A stretch of DNA of 54,955 bases, taken from a bacterium 1xD8-48 (lineage in GTDB: Bacteria > Bacillota > Clostridia > Lachnospirales > Lachnospiraceae). The notes below the pieces were generated by a model. The model searched no databases, was not told the DNA's origin, and saw nothing but the letters and a program-made list of their open reading frames with translations. Each line of letters begins with the position of its first letter. The first letter of the stretch is position 1. Shown one piece after another: positions 24,567 to 32,401 of this stretch. The translations under genes and the position numbers were made by a program. The DNA lies in the NCBI GenBank assembly GCA_009917455.1, contig QZDS01000032.1:1-54955 (forward strand). Reading direction: 5' to 3'.

Positions 24567-25751
24567 TTAGCCGCGCGGCAAGCCGGCGGCTTCGTCCGCC
24601 TGCCCCGTGGCCGCTTGCTTTAGAGAGGGAACCGAAAAGTAAAAAACGACGCCCTCAGGTTGATTGAAAACACCATAAGGCAGGCCATGCATGGACAAAA
24701 TCTGCGCCACAATCGCAAGGCCGAGACCCGAACCGCTGTACCTGGAATTTTTGTCACGATAAAATTTTGTCCAGATTTTCGACAGATTTTCCTGCGGAAT
24801 TGGCGGCCCCTGATTGTAAATCGAGAAATCCAGGGCGCCGCCGTTTTCTTTCAGCGATAATTTTAAAACGCCGCCCGGACGGACATTTTGTTTTGCATTG
24901 ACAATCAGATTATCCAAAACCTGCTCCATTCTGCTTTTATCCGCGCTCACATAAACCGCATGTTCCGGCAGTTCATATTGCAGTTCAAAATCGGCGTCCG
25001 GGGTATGTGACCCTCGCGGCATTTGCCAAATGTCTGCTTCGCAGCCGCCTGGCTCATTGCCCGCGGGAATCAACAGGCGTCCGGCAACCGTTTCCAGAAA
25101 TTCAACAAAATCAAAGCGTTCAGGGAAAAGACGCGAAGCGCCGTTTTCCAGTGCGGACAAATCAAGCAGGGTGGTGATAAGGGCATTCATGCGCTCTGTT
25201 TCCGCGACGATAACCTCGGAATATTTTTGCCTTTTGCCCTCGTCCGTTTCGTCCTGCAGCCCTTCTGCATAGGCGCGGATAATTCCCAGCGGCGTTTTCA
25301 TTTCATGGGAAAGATTGTCTACCAGCTCTTTGCGCTCTGCCAATAACCGCTTTTTCTGTTCGATATCTTTTTCAAGCCGGCTGTTTGCTGTTTGAAGCTG
25401 TAAAAGAGTCTGCTGTAAATTTTCAGACATTTTGTTGAGATTTTGGGACAACTCGCCAAACTCGTCAACTGTATTTACATTGCAGGGAGAGGAAAAATCA
25501 AGCTGCGCCATTTGCCGGGCTGCCCGGTTTAGTCTGGAAACAGGCTCTGAGATAAACCGTCCCATCAGGTAGTTTACAGCCAAAACCAGAAGTATGACAA
25601 AACAAAGCCAGATACAGGAAGAAATATCCGGGTCGACAGGCAGTCTTGTTGACAGAATATAAGAGATTATTAACAGGATTCCGGCCATTTTTGAAACCAT
25701 AATGATTTTTTGGCGGACAGTCCGCAAGGTGAAATTATCTTTTATTCGCAT
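24567..25751 (-). CDS. Sensor histidine kinase (HAMP type, minimal sensor loop)
   Basis: The 394-residue kinase has helices near 20-35 and 45-65 with only about ten residues between, so it has almost no extracellular sensor. HAMP (65-115) is followed by a coiled coil (LQTANSRLEKDIEQKKRLL), the box NLSHEMKTPLGII near 145, and the N, G1 and G2 motifs (NLIVNAKQN, GLGLAI). Such intramembrane-sensing kinases often respond to envelope stress or to a partner transporter, but none adjoins this pair. It overlaps its regulator gene by 10 bases. Confidence 0.88.
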   Translation of the reverse strand: MRIKDNFTLRTVRQKIIMVSKMAGILLIISYILSTRLPVDPDISSCIWLCFVILLVLAVNYLMGRFISEPVSRLNRAARQMAQLDFSSPCNVNTVDEFGELSQNLNKMSENLQQTLLQLQTANSRLEKDIEQKKRLLAERKELVDNLSHEMKTPLGIIRAYAEGLQDETDEGKRQKYSEVIVAETERMNALITTLLDLSALENGASRLFPERFDFVEFLETVAGRLLIPAGNEPGGCEADIWQMPRGSHTPDADFELQYELPEHAVYVSADKSRMEQVLDNLIVNAKQNVRPGGVLKLSLKENGGALDFSIYNQGPPIPQENLSKIWTKFYRDKNSRYSGSGLGLAIVAQILSMHGLPYGVFNQPEGVVFYFSVPSLKQAATGQADEAAGLPRG

Positions 25752-26416
25752 ACCGACACCTCAAATTTATAACCGGAACGAATCAGTGTAACAATGTGCT
25801 TCCCCTCGTCGCCTAATTTCTGGCGAAGGGTTTTGATATGCGTGTCAACGGTTCTGGTGGTTCCCTCAAAGTCGTACCCCCATATCCGGTTTAACAACTG
25901 GCCGCGATTGAAAATCTGTCCGGGGTTTGCCATAAAGAGGGAAAGCAGTTCATATTCTTTGTGGGTCAGCAGGATTTCCTGTCCGTTCACAAAAACTTTA
26001 TGAGAAGCCGGAATGAGAGAAATTTTTCCCGCGTTCACGGTATCTGCCGGAAGCGCATAAGAACGCCGCAATAAAGCGTTCACTTTTGCCAGAAGTATTC
26101 TGGGACTGAATGGTTTAGTCATATAGTCGTCGGCTCCCAGGCCGTAGCCTTTGAGCTTGTCATCCTCGCTTCCTTTGGCGGTCAGCATGATGATGGGAAG
26201 GCTGCTCATTTCCCTTGCCACTTTGCAGACGGAAAAACCGTCAAGGTTTGGCATCATAATATCCAGAATCATCAAATCCATGGGATTGTTTTTCAGCAGC
26301 ATCAGCGCGTCCACACCGTCGTCTGCGGTAAAGCAGGTATGCCCGCCGCGCTGCATGTATTCGGCAATGATATTCTGCATATTTTTTTCATCTTCCACAA
26401 TTAAGACGTTTGCCAT
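25742..26416 (-). CDS. OmpR-family response regulator
   Basis: The 224-residue protein has receiver residues Glu8-Asp9, Asp52 in LDIMMP and Lys101 in TKPF, followed by a winged helix (EYELLSLFM, GTTRTVDTHIKTLR). The frame runs upstream to 26497, but MANVLIVEDE is the normal N-terminus and AGGAG lies 9 bases before the ATG at 26416. It is the partner of the downstream kinase. It has its own promoter, divergent from that of the aldo/keto reductase operon. Confidence 0.9.
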   Translation of the reverse strand: MANVLIVEDEKNMQNIIAEYMQRGGHTCFTADDGVDALMLLKNNPMDLMILDIMMPNLDGFSVCKVAREMSSLPIIMLTAKGSEDDKLKGYGLGADDYMTKPFSPRILLAKVNALLRRSYALPADTVNAGKISLIPASHKVFVNGQEILLTHKEYELLSLFMANPGQIFNRGQLLNRIWGYDFEGTTRTVDTHIKTLRQKLGDEGKHIVTLIRSGYKFEVSVCE

Positions 26417-26468
26417 AAGACAAAACTCCTTTCGGTTTACGGCGGTTTTTCCGAAGTTCATAAAATAT

Positions 26469-26497
26469 ATTATAGTTCCGCAGACCGGACAATACAA
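26469..26497 (-). promoter_or_regulatory. Promoter of the leftward regulator-kinase pair
   Basis: On the minus strand TTGTAT (26497-26492) and TATAAT (26474-26469) are separated by 17 bases, 52 bases before the regulator start. Confidence 0.6.
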
Positions 26498-26534
26498 GGA
26501 ACAGAACGAATAACCTCATATTTAATATAAGTAT

Positions 26535-26563
26535 TTGCCATGCCGGAGGAGCCATATTATAAT
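26535..26563 (+). promoter_or_regulatory. Promoter of the aldo/keto reductase operon
   Basis: TTGCCA (26535-26540) and TATAAT (26558-26563) are spaced by 17 bases. The start point should be near 26570, with GGAG before the ATG at 26617. Confidence 0.7.
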
Positions 26564-26616
26564 GAAAGCAGTAACCATACAAATGTATGCAGCAGATTAA
26601 GAAAAAGGAGAACGAC

Positions 26617-27735
26617 ATGAAAAAACTTGGATTTGGCCTGATGCGGCTTCCTCTTACGGACGCTTCCGACCCGGCGTCCATCGACGTGGAGCAGGTAAAG
26701 AAAATGGTTGACATTTTCATTGAAAAGGGATTTACATATTTTGATACGGCGTGGATGTACTGCGGTTTCCAAAGCGAAAGCGTGGCAAAGAAGGCTTTGG
26801 TGGAGCGATATCCCAGGGACGCGTACACGCTGGCGACCAAGCTTCACTCGGGATTTTTTAACAGCTTTGAGGACAGGGATAAGGTTTTTAACAAACAGCT
26901 TGAAAATACGGGAGCAGGGTACTTTGACTACTATCTTCTGCACGGCATTACAGCGGGCAGCTATCCCAAGTATGAGAAATACGACTGCTTCAACTGGCTC
27001 CTTGAGAAGAAAAAAAGCGGGCTGGTGAAAAAGGCGGGATTTTCTTTCCATGATAGCGCGGAGCTTCTGGATGAAATTCTGACAAAGTACCCGGAAATGG
27101 AATTTGTACAGCTTCAGATTAATTATCTGGACTGGGAGAGCAAGTGGATTCAGGCAAGGGAATGTTACGAGACGGCCGTGCGCCACGGCGTGCCGGTAAT
27201 CGTGATGGAGCCGGTAAAGGGCGGAACTCTTGCGAAAATGCCGAAGGCGGCGGAAGACATTTTAAAGGGATACGCCCCTTCCATGTCGCTTCCCTCATGG
27301 GCCATCCGGTTTGCGGCTTCCCTTGACAACGTAATGATGGTACTGTCCGGGATGAGCAATATGGAGCAGATGAAGGACAATTTAAGCTATATGGAGGATT
27401 TTACGCCTTTCACCGAAAAGGAGCATGAGCTGGTGAAAAAGGCGGCGGAAGCAATCAACTCGGCGATAGCGGTTCCCTGTACGGCCTGCGCTTACTGCAC
27501 GGAGGGCTGCCCGAAAAAGATTCCCATTCCTCAGTATTTTTCCATCTATAATGAAGACATGCGGGAGGCCGAGGAGAAAGGCTGGTCCGCCAACGAAATT
27601 TTTTATGAGCAGCTTGCGGAAAAAGGCGGAAAGGCCGGAGACTGTATCGGATGCGGCCAGTGCGAGAGAATCTGTCCTCAGCACCTGCCGATTATAAAGC
27701 ATCTTAAGGCAGTTTCGGAGCATTTTGACAAATAG
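26617..27735 (+). CDS. Aldo/keto reductase with C-terminal 2x[4Fe-4S] ferredoxin domain
   Basis: The 372-residue protein has an aldo/keto reductase barrel with the catalytic residues Asp43, Tyr48, Lys75 and His109. It also has a C-terminal domain with two four-cysteine sets: Cys288, 291, 294, 298 and Cys343, 346, 349, 353. It should pass electrons between NAD(P)H or a ferredoxin-type donor and a carbonyl substrate in the cytoplasm. The ATG at 26617 follows aaaaaggag; the open frame upstream lacks a site. The next gene, a response regulator, begins 19 bases later, so the enzyme heads an operon with a two-component system and probably an exporter. Confidence 0.85.
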   Translation: MKKLGFGLMRLPLTDASDPASIDVEQVKKMVDIFIEKGFTYFDTAWMYCGFQSESVAKKALVERYPRDAYTLATKLHSGFFNSFEDRDKVFNKQLENTGAGYFDYYLLHGITAGSYPKYEKYDCFNWLLEKKKSGLVKKAGFSFHDSAELLDEILTKYPEMEFVQLQINYLDWESKWIQARECYETAVRHGVPVIVMEPVKGGTLAKMPKAAEDILKGYAPSMSLPSWAIRFAASLDNVMMVLSGMSNMEQMKDNLSYMEDFTPFTEKEHELVKKAAEAINSAIAVPCTACAYCTEGCPKKIPIPQYFSIYNEDMREAEEKGWSANEIFYEQLAEKGGKAGDCIGCGQCERICPQHLPIIKHLKAVSEHFDK

Positions 27736-27754
27736 TATAGACGCGAGGGGAAAA

Positions 27755-28447
27755 ATGCGGTTACTTTTGGTGGAGGACGACAGGGAAATCAGCCGGATGC
27801 TGGAAGGCTATCTGGCGAATGAAAATTTTGACATTGTATGCGCCATGGACGGGGAGGAGGCTATACGGCGGTTTGACGGCGGCTTTGATTTGGTGCTGCT
27901 TGATTTGATGATACCGAAAATCGGAGGTATGGAGGTGCTCGGGCATATCCGTCAGAAAAGCAATGTACCGATTATCATTGTCTCCGCAAAGGATACCGAC
28001 GCCGACAAAACACTGGGACTTGGACTTGGCGCCGACGATTACATCACAAAGCCCTTTTCCGTGACGGAGGTTTTAGCCCGTATCAGGGCGCAAATCAGGA
28101 GAAATACCAGATATTCGTCTCCGGCGGAAGAAAAAACGGAGGCGATAAAGGCCGGGGAACTGACCCTTAGCCTTAACAATTACACGGTCACGAAAAAGGG
28201 GGTCAGTCTTGAGCTGACGGCGAAGGAATTTGAAATTTTAAGGCTTCTGATGGAGAATCCGAAAAAGGTGTACACAAAGGAGCAGATTTACTCAAAAGTC
28301 TGGAACGACGCTTATTTAGGGGATGAAAACGCGGTCAATGTACATATCAGCAGGCTGAGAAACAAAATAGAGGATGAGCCCAGAAAACCGAAGTATGTGG
28401 TGACGGTATGGGGAATCGGCTACAAATTTGGTGAAATACATGAATGA
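27755..28447 (+). CDS. OmpR-family response regulator (reductase-linked module)
   Basis: A 230-residue regulator with receiver residues Glu7-Asp8, Asp50 in LLDLMIP and Lys about 100 in TKPF. The winged helix ends in VWGIGYKF. The ATG at 27755 follows gagggga; an upstream in-frame start overlapping the reductase gene is less likely. It overlaps its kinase gene by 8 bases. The closest functional types are regulators of BcrAB/ABC-2 exporters. Confidence 0.9.
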   Translation: MRLLLVEDDREISRMLEGYLANENFDIVCAMDGEEAIRRFDGGFDLVLLDLMIPKIGGMEVLGHIRQKSNVPIIIVSAKDTDADKTLGLGLGADDYITKPFSVTEVLARIRAQIRRNTRYSSPAEEKTEAIKAGELTLSLNNYTVTKKGVSLELTAKEFEILRLLMENPKKVYTKEQIYSKVWNDAYLGDENAVNVHISRLRNKIEDEPRKPKYVVTVWGIGYKFGEIHE

Positions 28448-29378
28448 GGGAATAATAATACTGATTTTGTCGATAGTTGCTATGGTTTTAGCGGGGATAA
28501 TCTGTTATCAGCAGTTTGCTTTCCGGAAAGGCATAAAAGCGCAGCTTCTGCAAATCAGCCAGGAACTGGCGGGGGCTGTGGACTCGGACAGCGAAGAAAA
28601 GGTTATGGTATTTACGGATAGCAGGGCCATGCAGGAGCTGTGCGCGCAGATTAACCGGCTTTTGGACAGGCATCAGAGAATGCTTGCGGATTACCGGAGA
28701 AGTGAAATTTCATCAAAGAAGATGCTGTCCAATATTTCCCACGATATCAAGACGCCCCTTACGGTTATTTTGGGCTATCTGGAAATTATCCGCCTAAACG
28801 GAGGGGAGCAGAAGGAGCTTATCGATAAGGTGGAGACCAGGGCAAAGGCAGTTTCGGATTTGGTGGAGCAGTTTTTTACACTGGCGAAGCTGGAAGCCGG
28901 CGATATGGAGATTGCGCTTTCAAAGCTGGAGCTGTGCGAGCTTTGCCGGGAAGTGGTTTTGGACTTTTACGAAATTCTTTCCGGGAAGGATTATGAAGTG
29001 GAGGTAGAGATTCCCGAAAAGACGGTTTACGTACAGGGAAATAGCGACGCCATACGCAGAATCTTAAACAATCTGATTTCCAATTCCTTAAGATACGGCA
29101 GTGAAGGGCGGTATCTGGGGTTTTTTTTGCATGAGGATGAAAAGCAGGTTTATATAGATGTGACGGACAGGGGCCGGGGGATTGAAAAAGACTTTGCGGA
29201 GCACATTTTTGACAGGCTGTTTACCATGGAGGATTCCAGAAACCGGGATATTCAGGGCAACGGGCTGGGGCTTACCATTGCCAGAAGCCTTGCGCGGCAG
29301 ATGGGCGGGGACGTGACCCTTTTAAGCAAACCCTGGCAGAAAACGAGTTTTACGGTTGCGCTTAAGCGGACCTTTTAA
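28440..29378 (+). CDS. Sensor histidine kinase with a single N-terminal helix
   Basis: The 312-residue kinase has one clear hydrophobic segment (about residues 5-23) and then a short linker to the phosphoacceptor box LSNISHDIKTPLTVI near 100. The N box NLISNSLRYGS and the DRGRGI and GLGLTIA boxes are intact. With one helix and no extracellular domain it probably senses through the membrane or a partner exporter. An ATG at 28428 inside the regulator gene is possible, but 28440 fits the overlap pattern. Its target is most likely the exporter that begins 103 bases downstream. Confidence 0.87.
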   Translation: MNEGIIILILSIVAMVLAGIICYQQFAFRKGIKAQLLQISQELAGAVDSDSEEKVMVFTDSRAMQELCAQINRLLDRHQRMLADYRRSEISSKKMLSNISHDIKTPLTVILGYLEIIRLNGGEQKELIDKVETRAKAVSDLVEQFFTLAKLEAGDMEIALSKLELCELCREVVLDFYEILSGKDYEVEVEIPEKTVYVQGNSDAIRRILNNLISNSLRYGSEGRYLGFFLHEDEKQVYIDVTDRGRGIEKDFAEHIFDRLFTMEDSRNRDIQGNGLGLTIARSLARQMGGDVTLLSKPWQKTSFTVALKRTF

Positions 29379-29403
29379 CTTTTACAAAAAAAATGCAGGA
29401 CGA

Positions 29404-29421
29404 AAGAATTTTGTAAGAATT
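29404..29421 (+). promoter_or_regulatory. AAGAATT direct repeat with 11-bp period before the ABC-2 exporter
   Basis: AAGAATT occurs at 29404-29410 and 29415-29421, 11 bases apart. It lies 28 bases before a TAGAAT -10 candidate (29450-29455) that lacks a consensus -35, as expected for a regulator-activated promoter. Confidence 0.45.
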
Positions 29422-29481
29422 GGTCAAGAGTTATGAAAAATCTGGCTGTTAGAATAGTAGTCAGAAAGGGGGCAGAGAAAA

Positions 29482-30405
29482 ATGCCATACATCATAAAAA
29501 CAAACGACCTTACTAAGACAATTGGTGGAAAAACGCTGATAAGCAACGTCAACATGCATGTGAAGAAAGGGGAAATTTACGGATTCTTAGGCCCTAACGG
29601 CGCCGGAAAAACCACGGTGATGAAGCTTCTTACGAATTTGTGGAAGCCCACTGCCGGGAGCGTGGAGCTTTTCGGGGAGAGCCTTTGTGAAAATTCTTAC
29701 AGGCTCCTTGGGAGAATGGGAAGTATGATTGAGTTTCCCGTCTTTTACGAGCACATGACGGGAGCCGAAAATTTAAAGCTTCACTGTGAATATCTGGGAT
29801 ATTATAAACCCGGATGTATCGGGGACGCGCTTTCAATGCTGGATTTAAAAGCGGCGGCGGATAAGCCGGTAAAGAGCTATTCCCTTGGAATGAAGCAGAG
29901 ACTGGGGCTTGCAAGGGCGGTTCTGACAAGACCGGAGCTTTTGATTCTGGATGAGCCGACAAACGGGCTTGACCCGGCGGGGCTGAAGCAGATTCGGGAG
30001 CTGATGGAGCTTCTTTGCAGGGAATACGGAATCACCGTTTTGGTGTCCACCCACATTCTGTCGGAAATCGAAAGTATTGTGGATACCGTGGGAATGATTC
30101 ATCACGGAGAGCTTTTAAAGGAAGTTTCCATGGAGGAAATCAGGGAGATGGGCAGGGCTTATATCGAGCTGTCCGTGCCGGATACCGTAAAAGCATCTTA
30201 TGTGCTGGCGGAAAAGCTGGGATATGCAAATTTTAAAATAACAGGCAATGAAAAAATCAGAATATATGACAGTGAGGCTTCCACGCAGGAAATCGCAAAG
30301 GCGCTGGCCTTACATGAAGTGGAAATGAGCGGAATCGGAAAGGTTTCGGAATCGCTGGAGGACTATTTCCTGAAAATGACCGGGGAGGTGGAGAGAAATG
30401 CTTAA
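29482..30405 (+). CDS. ABC transporter ATPase, BcrA-like
   Basis: The 307-residue ATPase has Walker A GPNGAGKTT near 38, signature YSLGMKQRLG near 134, Walker B LILDEPTNGLDP near 154 and STHIL. The C-terminal 80 residues form the extra domain typical of bacitracin/peptide and drug ABC-2 exporters. A strong agaaagggggcagag site precedes the ATG. It overlaps the permease gene by 8 bases. Confidence 0.9.
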   Translation: MPYIIKTNDLTKTIGGKTLISNVNMHVKKGEIYGFLGPNGAGKTTVMKLLTNLWKPTAGSVELFGESLCENSYRLLGRMGSMIEFPVFYEHMTGAENLKLHCEYLGYYKPGCIGDALSMLDLKAAADKPVKSYSLGMKQRLGLARAVLTRPELLILDEPTNGLDPAGLKQIRELMELLCREYGITVLVSTHILSEIESIVDTVGMIHHGELLKEVSMEEIREMGRAYIELSVPDTVKASYVLAEKLGYANFKITGNEKIRIYDSEASTQEIAKALALHEVEMSGIGKVSESLEDYFLKMTGEVERNA

Positions 30406-31084
30406 ATTAATCAGAATGGAATGGAAAACCAACAGAATCGGAAAATATATCAGGAATGCCGTGATTTTGACGGCGTCGCTGCTCGCCTTTTCCATGCTTG
30501 TGGGAGCCGAACTGGACAGGGATGTGCCGCCAGTTTACGGAAAGAGTATGCTGATTGCGGGGGTGGATTTGTTTTCCCATATGTCCTATATCATTTTTAC
30601 CGGAGTCATGCTTGCGGTCTTTATCACCGGGGCATATGAAAACAGAACCATAAATCTGCTGTTTTCCTATCCGATTAAGCGGAGAAAAATTCTCGTCGCC
30701 AAATTGCTTGCCGTCTGGATTTTCAACTATGCGGCCATGGTCTTGAGCAAACTGGCCATATACGCCGGCCTTTTTCTGACAAGCCCTTATACGGGAATAT
30801 CCGTAGGGGACATCCGGCTGGGAGAGGCTTCGTTTTATCTGAATATCCTGATAAGCTCCGCGGTTATGGTGAGTATCAGCTTTGTCGCGCTTTTAATCGG
30901 CACATGGATGCATTCGTCAAAGTCGGTGATTGTGGCCTCTGTTATTCTTACATTCTTTACGCAGGGAAACATTGGGGAGTTTACTTTGATTGGCAGTATT
31001 CCTTTTTACATTGTGCTGATGCTTTTGTCGATTGCGGCGGTTGTGCTTCTGATAGCGGATGTGGAAAAGAGGGATGTGATGTAG
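30398..31084 (+). CDS. ABC-2 family permease
   Basis: The 228-residue permease has six predicted helices (about 20-38, 55-78, 100-125, 140-165, 172-195 and 198-218) and a cytoplasmic motif NLLFSYPIKRRKILVAK that is frequent in BcrB/YhcI-like permeases. With the preceding ATPase it forms an exporter probably controlled by the upstream two-component system. A terminator follows within 5 bases. Confidence 0.85.
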   Translation: MLKLIRMEWKTNRIGKYIRNAVILTASLLAFSMLVGAELDRDVPPVYGKSMLIAGVDLFSHMSYIIFTGVMLAVFITGAYENRTINLLFSYPIKRRKILVAKLLAVWIFNYAAMVLSKLAIYAGLFLTSPYTGISVGDIRLGEASFYLNILISSAVMVSISFVALLIGTWMHSSKSVIVASVILTFFTQGNIGEFTLIGSIPFYIVLMLLSIAAVVLLIADVEKRDVM

Positions 31085-31088
31085 GAGG

Positions 31089-31118
31089 ACCTGGCAGAGG
31101 AAATCTGCCGGGTTTTTT
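31089..31118 (+). terminator. Rho-independent terminator of the ABC-2 exporter operon
   Basis: cctggcaga (31090-31098) pairs with tctgccggg (31104-31112) over a 5-base loop, followed by six T residues. Confidence 0.88.
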
Positions 31119-31164
31119 AAATATGGGGGAATAATTTCGGGCATATAAAGAGAGGAAAATGTTC

Positions 31165-32088
31165 ATGGCAAAAATCAAAGAACTTTTATTAGAAGATACC
31201 GGCGAAATCTGCGAGCTTGGCAAGGCGATATCTTCACCTGTGAGGCTGAAAATTTTAAGCCTTTTAGTTGAAAGCAATCTGAACATAGGGGAAATTGCGA
31301 AAAAAATGAATCTTCCCCAGTCGAGTACGGCTTTTCACTTAAAGATGCTTGAAAAAGCGGATTTGGTAAGAATGGAAGAACGCCCTGGAAATCACGGAAC
31401 TATGAAAGTATACAGCCAAAAAACGGATTTTGCAAATATCTGTTTTTTACCAAGAAATATGGATATTAATGAGACGGCAAGGATGGAAATGCCGGTAGGC
31501 GCGTATGTAGACTGCGCAGTTTTCCCCACCTGCGGGCTTTGCGCCGTAGACGGTGTGATTGGAATGGAGGATAAAGAGTACAGCTTTTATATGGGGGACA
31601 GATATCGGGCAGGGCTTCTTTGGACTTCCAGAGGTTATGTAACGTACCGTTTTCCGAATCAGCTTCAGCCAAACCGGCGCCCGGTGAGTCTGAAATTCAG
31701 TATGGAAATCTGCTCTGAAGCGCCGGGGTACGCGGAAGGGTGGAAGTCGGATATTACCATGTGGGTCAACGGAAAGGAATGCGCCATGTGGAGAAGCACA
31801 GACGATTTTGGTTCAAGGCGAGGACGCCTGACCCCCAAATTCTGGCCGGAAGGTTCTACGCAGTACGGCATTTTAGTGATCTGGGAGATAAAGTCGGACG
31901 GAAGCTACGTGAATTATACAAAGGTATCGGATATTAATATCGGAGATTTGGAAATTGAAAAGACCCCTTATATTGAAATGATGATTGGGAATAAAGAGGA
32001 TGCAAAATATGCAGGCGGGTTCAACCTGTTTGGCAGAACTTTTGGGGATTATGAACAGGATATCCTTATGGAGCTGGAATACCATTAG
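31165..32088 (+). CDS. ArsR-type regulator with a large C-terminal domain
   Basis: Residues about 15-90 are an ArsR/SmtB-like winged helix (SPVRLKILSLL, IGEIAKKMNLPQSSTAFHLKMLEKADLV). Instead of ending near 110, the protein continues for about 200 residues of beta-rich, aromatic sequence (GAYVDCAVFPTCGLC, KSDITMWVNGKECAMW, GFNLFGRTFGDYEQDI), which I take to be a sensor or ligand-binding domain. An ATG at 31159 is also possible, but 31165 has better spacing from gagagg. It stands alone after a terminator and precedes the GH2 gene. The palindromes at 32159 and 32268 are its likely targets, and a sugar or glycoside signal is inferred from context. Confidence 0.75.
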   Translation: MAKIKELLLEDTGEICELGKAISSPVRLKILSLLVESNLNIGEIAKKMNLPQSSTAFHLKMLEKADLVRMEERPGNHGTMKVYSQKTDFANICFLPRNMDINETARMEMPVGAYVDCAVFPTCGLCAVDGVIGMEDKEYSFYMGDRYRAGLLWTSRGYVTYRFPNQLQPNRRPVSLKFSMEICSEAPGYAEGWKSDITMWVNGKECAMWRSTDDFGSRRGRLTPKFWPEGSTQYGILVIWEIKSDGSYVNYTKVSDINIGDLEIEKTPYIEMMIGNKEDAKYAGGFNLFGRTFGDYEQDILMELEYH

Positions 32089-32158
32089 AGAACAGGATAT
32101 TTAAGCCGTTTCCGGTTAGTAACAGGGCTGACAGGACAGACAATAAAAAACATCGTTA

Positions 32159-32183
32159 TTTATAACAGTATTACTGTTATAAA
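32159..32183. promoter_or_regulatory. Palindromic operator candidate 1
   Basis: An inverted repeat with perfect 11-base arms (TTTATAACAGT and its complement ACTGTTATAAA) and a 3-base centre lies 45 bases upstream of the GH2 -35 box. Its inner half-site AACAG/CTGTT recurs in the second palindrome at 32268. Confidence 0.55.
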
Positions 32184-32227
32184 GTGAAAAATATTATGCA
32201 TAAAGCTCAGAAATACCCTGAAATTGT

Positions 32228-32256
32228 TTGATTAAGCAGGGTGTTTGCGATATAAT
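32228..32256 (+). promoter_or_regulatory. Promoter of the GH2 gene
   Basis: TTGATT (32228-32233) and TATAAT (32251-32256) are separated by 17 bases. The start point should be near 32263, giving an untranslated leader of about 140 bases. The gap 32089-32401 otherwise holds two palindromes and a possible leader peptide. Confidence 0.7.
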
Positions 32257-32267
32257 TAAAGGTAAAT

Positions 32268-32279
32268 AACAGCGCTGTT
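32268..32279. promoter_or_regulatory. Palindromic operator candidate 2
   Basis: AACAGCGCTGTT is a perfect 12-base palindrome placed at about +5 to +16 relative to the predicted GH2 transcript start, a classic repressor position. It shares AACAG/CTGTT half-sites with the upstream palindrome, but the half-site spacing differs (2 against 5 bases). Confidence 0.5.
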
Positions 32280-32344
32280 GATATTATTGTAAAGGCCGAA
32301 GAACGGAAAACGATGAATGACAGAGGCGGTTTTGGGAGCCGGCA

Positions 32345-32389
32345 ATGAAGAAAGCCATGGAGTGGCTAAAGCAAAAGACTGCGGAATAA
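32345..32389 (+). CDS. Possible 14-residue leader peptide before GH2
   Basis: A short frame MKKAMEWLKQKTAE begins 6 bases after a GGGAG site and ends 12 bases before the GH2 ATG, directly before the GH2 ribosome binding site. A second mini-frame (32313-32348) overlaps its start. These could couple or attenuate GH2 translation, but such short frames arise easily by chance. Confidence 0.25.
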   Translation: MKKAMEWLKQKTAE

Positions 32390-32401
32390 AAAGGAGAAAA
32401 T

